Source of the DNA: Nymphaea colorata
Lineage: Eukaryota; Streptophyta; Magnoliopsida; Nymphaeales; Nymphaeaceae
Direction: 5' to 3'
NCBI RefSeq assembly: GCF_008831285.2
Contig: NC_045138.2
Coordinates: 22,663,934-22,727,933, forward strand
Length of the DNA: 64,000 nucleotides
A model generated the notes under the pieces. The model was given only the letters and a program-made list of their open reading frames with translations, was not told the DNA's origin and did no database searches. Position numbers and translations under genes: made by a program. Within the stretch, counting starts at the first letter, position 1, and every line of letters begins with the position of its first letter. This document shows, piece after piece, positions 58,906-64,000 of the stretch.

Positions 58906-61900
58906 ATGGATTTCGGAATCCCCAGGGAGCTTTCAGATCTGCAGAAGCAGCGTCTGCTCTATCAGCCCGAGCTCCCTCCTTGCCTCCAGGTTTGCCCTCC
59001 CTCTCTCTGTGGGTTTGCGAACTTTGCGAGTTTGGTGTTAGGCTTTCTGGCGCGTCTTTGATGCTTGGTTTTTTTTTTTTTTCTGGGATCGGAGATTCGT
59101 TTCTTGATTTTTCTCTTGATTTTGGTGAGAGTATGTTCGAAAAGCGTTGCGGATTCGTCGATCAGGTTCCCGTTTCGGGATTTCTAGTGGGGTTCTGCGC
59201 GCACGTTGCTGTGGCTGAGAGTTCCTTGGATCGCAGTGAGGTTTTAAGTTTTTCTGTGAAGGCGCTCGTAAAAATGAGGTTTTTGAGATGGGATGCTCTC
59301 TGTGCTGCTGGATCTTTCCGTTTTTCTGCATTTGGAGTCTTTTGGATTGTGATTTGGGACGCTTAAAGGAAACACGAGATTCTTCTAAAGAGCAATAATT
59401 TTGTTGTGCTTTTTTTTTTGTTCGTGCTTTGATGTTAATCCATGTCATGTTTTTCGTGATTGTTTTTTCTCAGAACCAATAGTTTTTAAGCATTGTTTTC
59501 GGATATCATCGGGAAAGAAACATTGGATCTTGCTTGCTTACAAAGTGTCGTCCGGAAGGATTTTTCTCTCATCGCTAAAACGATTTTGCTGCGACTACTA
59601 ATGGATTTTTCTTTTTTTTTTGGAAAAAGAATTCCAGAAACAGTTTCATAGCCTCTATGCTACTATCTTCATGCAGGGAAATACCTGTTTAGTTACTGTC
59701 TAGACCTTGCGTGTGCTTGGTTGCAGGCCTGCGTCTGTTGTGTATGGCGCCGAATAATTTCAAAATATGATGCCATCTTTGAAGGAATAAACATGGAGGC
59801 GGTTTCACATATCTCGCAAATGTCACCGATTGTATCGTCCAATATAGCTTGTGTAATGGGTCGCTTTTTTTTTTTTCGAGGTTTCAACTGCAAAAGACTT
59901 TATTAAATTCTTTGTTGATTTTAATTCTCTATTTTCTAAAAATTATTTCCGCGAAAGCATCTTTGGATTCAGATCACTTATATTCCATTTTCCCGACTAT
60001 TCTTTCATCTCTTTTCCAGATTTGTGGCAGAATTCTGCCCATAATTAATTATTATTTGTTGAGCTTTTCCTTGTTAAAGGTTTGGTGTATATTTATGAAC
60101 TTGTGTTAACCCATTGTCTGATAATCGTTGTCTACAGGGAACTGAAGTTAGGGTTGAGTTTGGCGATTCTACCACTGCTGGAGACACATCTGCTGCTAGT
60201 GCAGTTAGTCGCTACTTTCCTCTTACGTATGGACAGCCGTTGGTTCATTTCTTAAGGGCGACGGCGAAGGTCCCTGATGCTCATATCATTACGGAGCATC
60301 CTGCAATTAGGTAAAATCTTCTTGGAGGCGGAAATTTCCAAGGCATCCGGAATTCATAATGAGTAGCATATTATTGAATCTGCGTTTGCTTATGTTTGTG
60401 AAATAGATATATATTTTTTTAAATTTTTTATTTTTGGTCAACTTTCCTCATATTTCTTCCCCATTTACGTCGCGGAGTTGTATATACAATTTGTTTGTGT
60501 TTGACCTTCAGTTGTATAATATTTGTACGACCTGTGGACATGGTTGAGATGACATTTGGCTCCTTTCTTTATTGCAGGGTCGGGGTTGTCTTTTCTGGAC
60601 GACAATCTCCAGGAGGACACAATGTAATTTGGGGTCTTTATGATGCGCTTAAGTTGCATAACCCACAAAATGTCTTGCTGGGTTTCGTGGGTAAGTTTTT
60701 TTCTTTTCTGTCTTCCCGAGCTTCTTCCACAGCACAGATATTAACGATGTTTTGAAAATATCGGGTTTTTATCTTCAAAAGGAACAAAGTACTTTATCAG
60801 GAAAATATCACTATGTTTGCAAACTTGTAAAAAAGTATCGTAATCATGTTGGATATTTGGAAAAATTCCCTTGTTTATATATATTTTCAGTGTATATTTT
60901 CCACTTTTTGTTTCTTTTTGATTTTTGACAACCATTTTGAATGTTCTTCAAAATTTTTAGTAAAGTTAGTATAAAACTACAATCATTAAGATTTTCTACT
61001 ATTCTTTAGGATTTTTAGAATTTTCCTAAAATTAGTAAAGTTAGGATTTCCTAAAATTTTCCGTAGATACAACAATTTTATTAAAAAAAACCTTCCAAGA
61101 AGAACCTGTCCAAGGAACCCCGGGAACAGTTTCTGTAAGTATTGTTTTTCTAATACTGGATTCTTATACATCAACGTTTTCATAGTTTATTTTTAGTTCA
61201 GGGACCAATTTGTTTCATGCTCATACTTGGACAATGCATACTGAAGCCCTTTTCATTTTGGGCACTTTCTAACAGGTGGTACGGAAGGTTTGTTTGCTCA
61301 GAGGACTCTGGAAATCACAGAAGATGTATTGTCCAGCTACAAAAACCAAGGTCTTACTTTAGTTGCATATTTCTTGTGCACAGTATGCTTGATTTCAGGG
61401 ACAATCTATTGATGCCATGTCCTTTTATGTCTTCTTCCTTTTCCTGTTTTGGGATTGTTTTGAGAAAGGGGTTCATTACAACTATTTCTTCTTCACTTGG
61501 ACTTTATACCTGCTGGAGTTCTTATTTAAATAACTTTTCAAGTAATGGAAGAACTATTCCAGGGAGGCATGCATTCTCGATTTTTTCTTCTTCCCTTGGG
61601 CCTTGACCTCTGTTGTAAGTTTTGTAAAAACCCAATGGCTTGCATGGACTAGCTTGAATGCTATTGGACTGTAATTTTCATTAAAGGTATCAGAAGTATA
61701 TTTCTTCATAGCCACTTGATTGAAGTTTCTGAAACAAGGATTCCGAAAACAGGGCAATTTCAAGGCATCCTAATGGTGGATCACATATCGCATTTGGGAA
61801 AGTTCTTGGCATTTATGAAACCTATTTTGCCGATCAATATGAGGAACTATTGAAGTTCATATTTTCTAAGTTGGAGAAATCCACACGTTGCTGCCATCAA

Positions 61901-63435
61901 GTGAGGCAGACTATTGGAAAATAGCTGAACGGGAAGGCTGCAGTTGAAGGCGGCATTTGCACACCTTTTTAGATCTCTTATTCCTTTGGTGTTCCATAGA
62001 TGTCCTGCTTCTCCTTTCTGATGCAAAACCATTCAATCAAGTCCTCATTTTGCAATGTCATATGGCCGTTAGGGATGAATGGTAGCTGTTCCACTAACGT
62101 TTGCCTCTGCTGCGACCATTTTGGACGCCTAATGTAGTTTTCTATCATCTCAACTTGCTTTTTCTTGGATTAATTACCAAAAAGTATGTGCCATTCATGT
62201 GGTGTCAAAGGTATTTTCCCGCAGGGTGTAAGAGAGTAGATGATATAAAAAGTCTTAGCTATTTTTGGGTGAAAATGAAGCCAAACATAAGACTTAAAAA
62301 GTCAGGCTACTAAAGCCTAGGAACATGTGCCATGCCGTGTCTTCAGTGATGGATCTAAAATCTCCCTCAGTATTTGAATGCTTTTGCTTTGCTGTTGAAT
62401 GAAACATCATAGGGTTTATCTTTGATACCTTCCTTTTTTGCATCATCTGCATGTGCAGGTGGCTTTGACATGCTAGGACGGTCTGTTGATCAAATAAGGA
62501 CAACTGAGCAAGTGAATGCTGCACTGACAACATGCCAAAATTTGAAGTTGGATGGGCTTGTTATTATTGGAGGTAAAATATTCATCGGCAGATGGTCTGC
62601 AGTTTGAGGAATCAGGTGACTTTGTGGATTAATGGTTTTTTTATTTGAAGGTGTGACTTCCAACTCCGATGCTGCTACACTTGCTGAGACATTTGCTGAT
62701 GCAAAATGTCCTACAAAGGTAGCTATGTGAAAGATTTTATTTTTTTCATTGTTTGGGAAACCTTGAACTGTTGTCTGTAATTTGTGGTATCTTGTGCGAG
62801 AGATTAGTCATTGGATCTGTAACTAATGGGCAACTCTGATTTCATTCTTTTGTTGTTCAGGTAGTGGGAGTTCCTGTTAGTTTGTATGGTGACTTGAAGA
62901 ATCAATTTGTGGAGGCAAATGTTGGTTTTGATACAATCTGCAAGGTAAGCAGTGGGTAAATTTGTAGGCAGCTATTACTGATATTTGGTTGCTCCATGTT
63001 TTAACTTTTGTGAACAACAAAGAAAACAGGTGTTTGACTTTTTTCTTCAACTTCTGGACTGAAAAAATATGGTTTACATTATCATATGTTTTTGAAATGA
63101 TCAGTTTTGTGCTTAATAGGTGAAGCCTGTTTTGGCTGGACACCTGTTAAAGACCCTGTTTGAATGCCTTGAGTCAAATTTGTTATTAAATTCCTATTGA
63201 ATGAGAAAAATTCACACTGTGGTAGCTTCTTTTTGTCCTAAATTGCAAAAGCTTTTCAGTTTTTGTCTTGAGGACTTTATAATTTGGTTTCTGTTGTAAT
63301 ATATCTTGGTAATATATCTCTAGGTTTGGATTTACAGGCGGTAGCTTATCCAATTTTTTACTTTCTTTCCCCCATGTACAGGTTAACTCTCAGCTAATCA
63401 GTAATGTCTGTACAGATGCACTTTCTGCTGAGAAG
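58906..63435 (+). CDS. PFP-ALPHA: PFP-alpha: alpha subunit of pyrophosphate-fructose-6-phosphate 1-phosphotransferase, 5' part
   Basis: Exons: 58906-58989, 60138-60310, 60578-60690, 61276-61350, 62459-62572, 62651-62718, 62861-62944 and 63382-63435. Phases match and yield 255 codons; the gene continues past the window (family length is about 615). PFP converts fructose 6-phosphate and pyrophosphate to fructose 1,6-bisphosphate in the cytosol, reversibly. The alpha subunit is regulatory and mediates fructose 2,6-bisphosphate activation of the beta subunit. The start [14 protein letters not shown] and TEVRVEFGD are alpha-type. [17 protein letters not shown] and [15 protein letters not shown] follow; the beta subunit has GGDDSN there, so the catalytic loop is altered as expected. 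[15 protein letters not shown] replaces the beta PKTIDGD. The last exon reads [17 protein letters not shown]. All junctions are GT-AG. Confidence 0.94.
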
Positions 63436-64000
63436 GTAACTGTTTTCGTCCATCATTGCTGCGTGCCATGAACTTGTACACCGTGCTGCTCTTTTGTCGT
63501 TTTCTCTCATGCCTTTCCCTTCTAGGCTTATTGCTGAAGTTTTCATCATGCCTAATAGGGTATTAAAAATTTTGAGGCTAAAAAGGGTAGCCATGTACGA
63601 AGGAAATCTGTGAGATATCTGGCAACTTTATCTGGACAATATGGATAAAACTTCTGGAAATAGCATTCTGAAATTCAGTATATGTTTTTTTTTTAATATC
63701 TTTTGCAAGTTGACGAGAAAAATTTCTGAGAAGTGGATTTCATTATTAAGAGATCGATATTTTATTTGTACTCTTAGGATTTTCTTTCCCTAATTTTTAT
63801 GTAGCTATATTATTCTGGAGTTCGTCAATTGTGTCTGTAGAGACTCCGAACAACATGGTTTCTAGTATCAATTTCATGAAACTGTCGCAGCACGAGTCCT
63901 GTACTAATGGCAACGTACTGAAATGTAAATTATGTCTGAAACCTTTACTGTGTTTCAGGCCATTCGGCTTGGAATGTCAAATCCACCTTAGAACGGAGGA
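63436..64000 (+). other. PFP-alpha intron 8 (partial)
   Basis: Begins at the donor AAG|GTAACT and runs to the window edge. The next expected exon would start with the YYYFIRLMGR segment, and no such reading is found, so it lies outside. The TTTCAGGCC near 63960 resembles an acceptor but is followed by a frame that does not match the family. Confidence 0.7.

Noticed and set aside
63950-64000. Acceptor-like TTTCAG as the next PFP-alpha exon
   Set aside because: The following frame (AIRLGMSNPP then stop) does not match the conserved continuation of the family.
1-64000. tRNA, rRNA, CRISPR arrays, bacterial operons or organellar insertions
   Set aside because: No cloverleaf with A and B boxes, no regularly spaced repeat-spacer array and no plastid or mitochondrial gene block was recognised by eye; a tRNA scan could still find a weak candidate.

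Overview
The window is nuclear DNA from a flowering plant. Its genes are intron-rich and the introns are AT-rich. It carries a photosystem antenna gene, a plant-type P-class PPR gene and a pyrophosphate-dependent phosphofructokinase alpha gene, and it is loaded with plant-type LTR retrotransposons, hAT and PIF/Harbinger-like DNA elements and a LINE relic. Nothing visible fixes the species. There are four host genes: a single-exon mitochondrial-type PPR gene on the minus strand (6699-8171), then three plus-strand genes: LHCB7 (six exons, 11173-29674), a lipid-droplet-associated hydrolase, LDAH (twelve exons, 35289-50084), and the 5' part of PFP-alpha (eight exons, 58906-63435, running off the right edge).

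Layout. 1-6698: no intact gene; a ~0.95 kb tandem duplication, a hAT MITE with target-site duplication, and a decayed LINE. 6699-8171: PPR gene. 8172-11172: intergenic, with a small hAT-like element and a 53-bp tandem duplication. 11173-29674: LHCB7. Its 12.8 kb third intron holds two head-to-head, internally deleted Ty3/gypsy copies, one of them invaded by a 1.27 kb Harbinger-like element that carries a PPR gene fragment. Its fourth intron uses a GC donor and holds a BED/DUF659 hAT transposase relic. 29675-35288: a decayed gypsy fragment, hAT-like fragments and a striking inverted duplication of a small gene fragment. 35289-50084: LDAH. Intron 6 holds a complete 5147-bp Ty1/copia element, and intron 8 a complete 1117-bp miniature LTR retrotransposon. 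50085-58905: intergenic, a 36-bp minisatellite and repeat debris. 58906-64000: PFP-alpha.

The host genes do not form a pathway: mitochondrial RNA processing, chloroplast light harvesting, lipid-droplet ester hydrolysis and cytosolic glycolysis. What unites the window is how the genes tolerate heavy transposon loads inside introns. LHCB7 and LDAH keep clean open exons with correct phase at every junction, although roughly 10 kb and 6.6 kb of their introns are transposon DNA. No prokaryote-type system, CRISPR array or gene cluster was seen. The best candidates for new biology are the Pack-type Harbinger element with captured PPR sequence, the inverted gypsy pair that would fold within LHCB7 pre-mRNA, the inverted gene-fragment duplication at 33001-33565 (possible young hairpin RNA locus), and the frame-neutral 111-nt intron in the LHCB7 targeting region. 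Exon joins were worked out by eye from splice sites, phase and remembered family conservation; no alignment or search was run.
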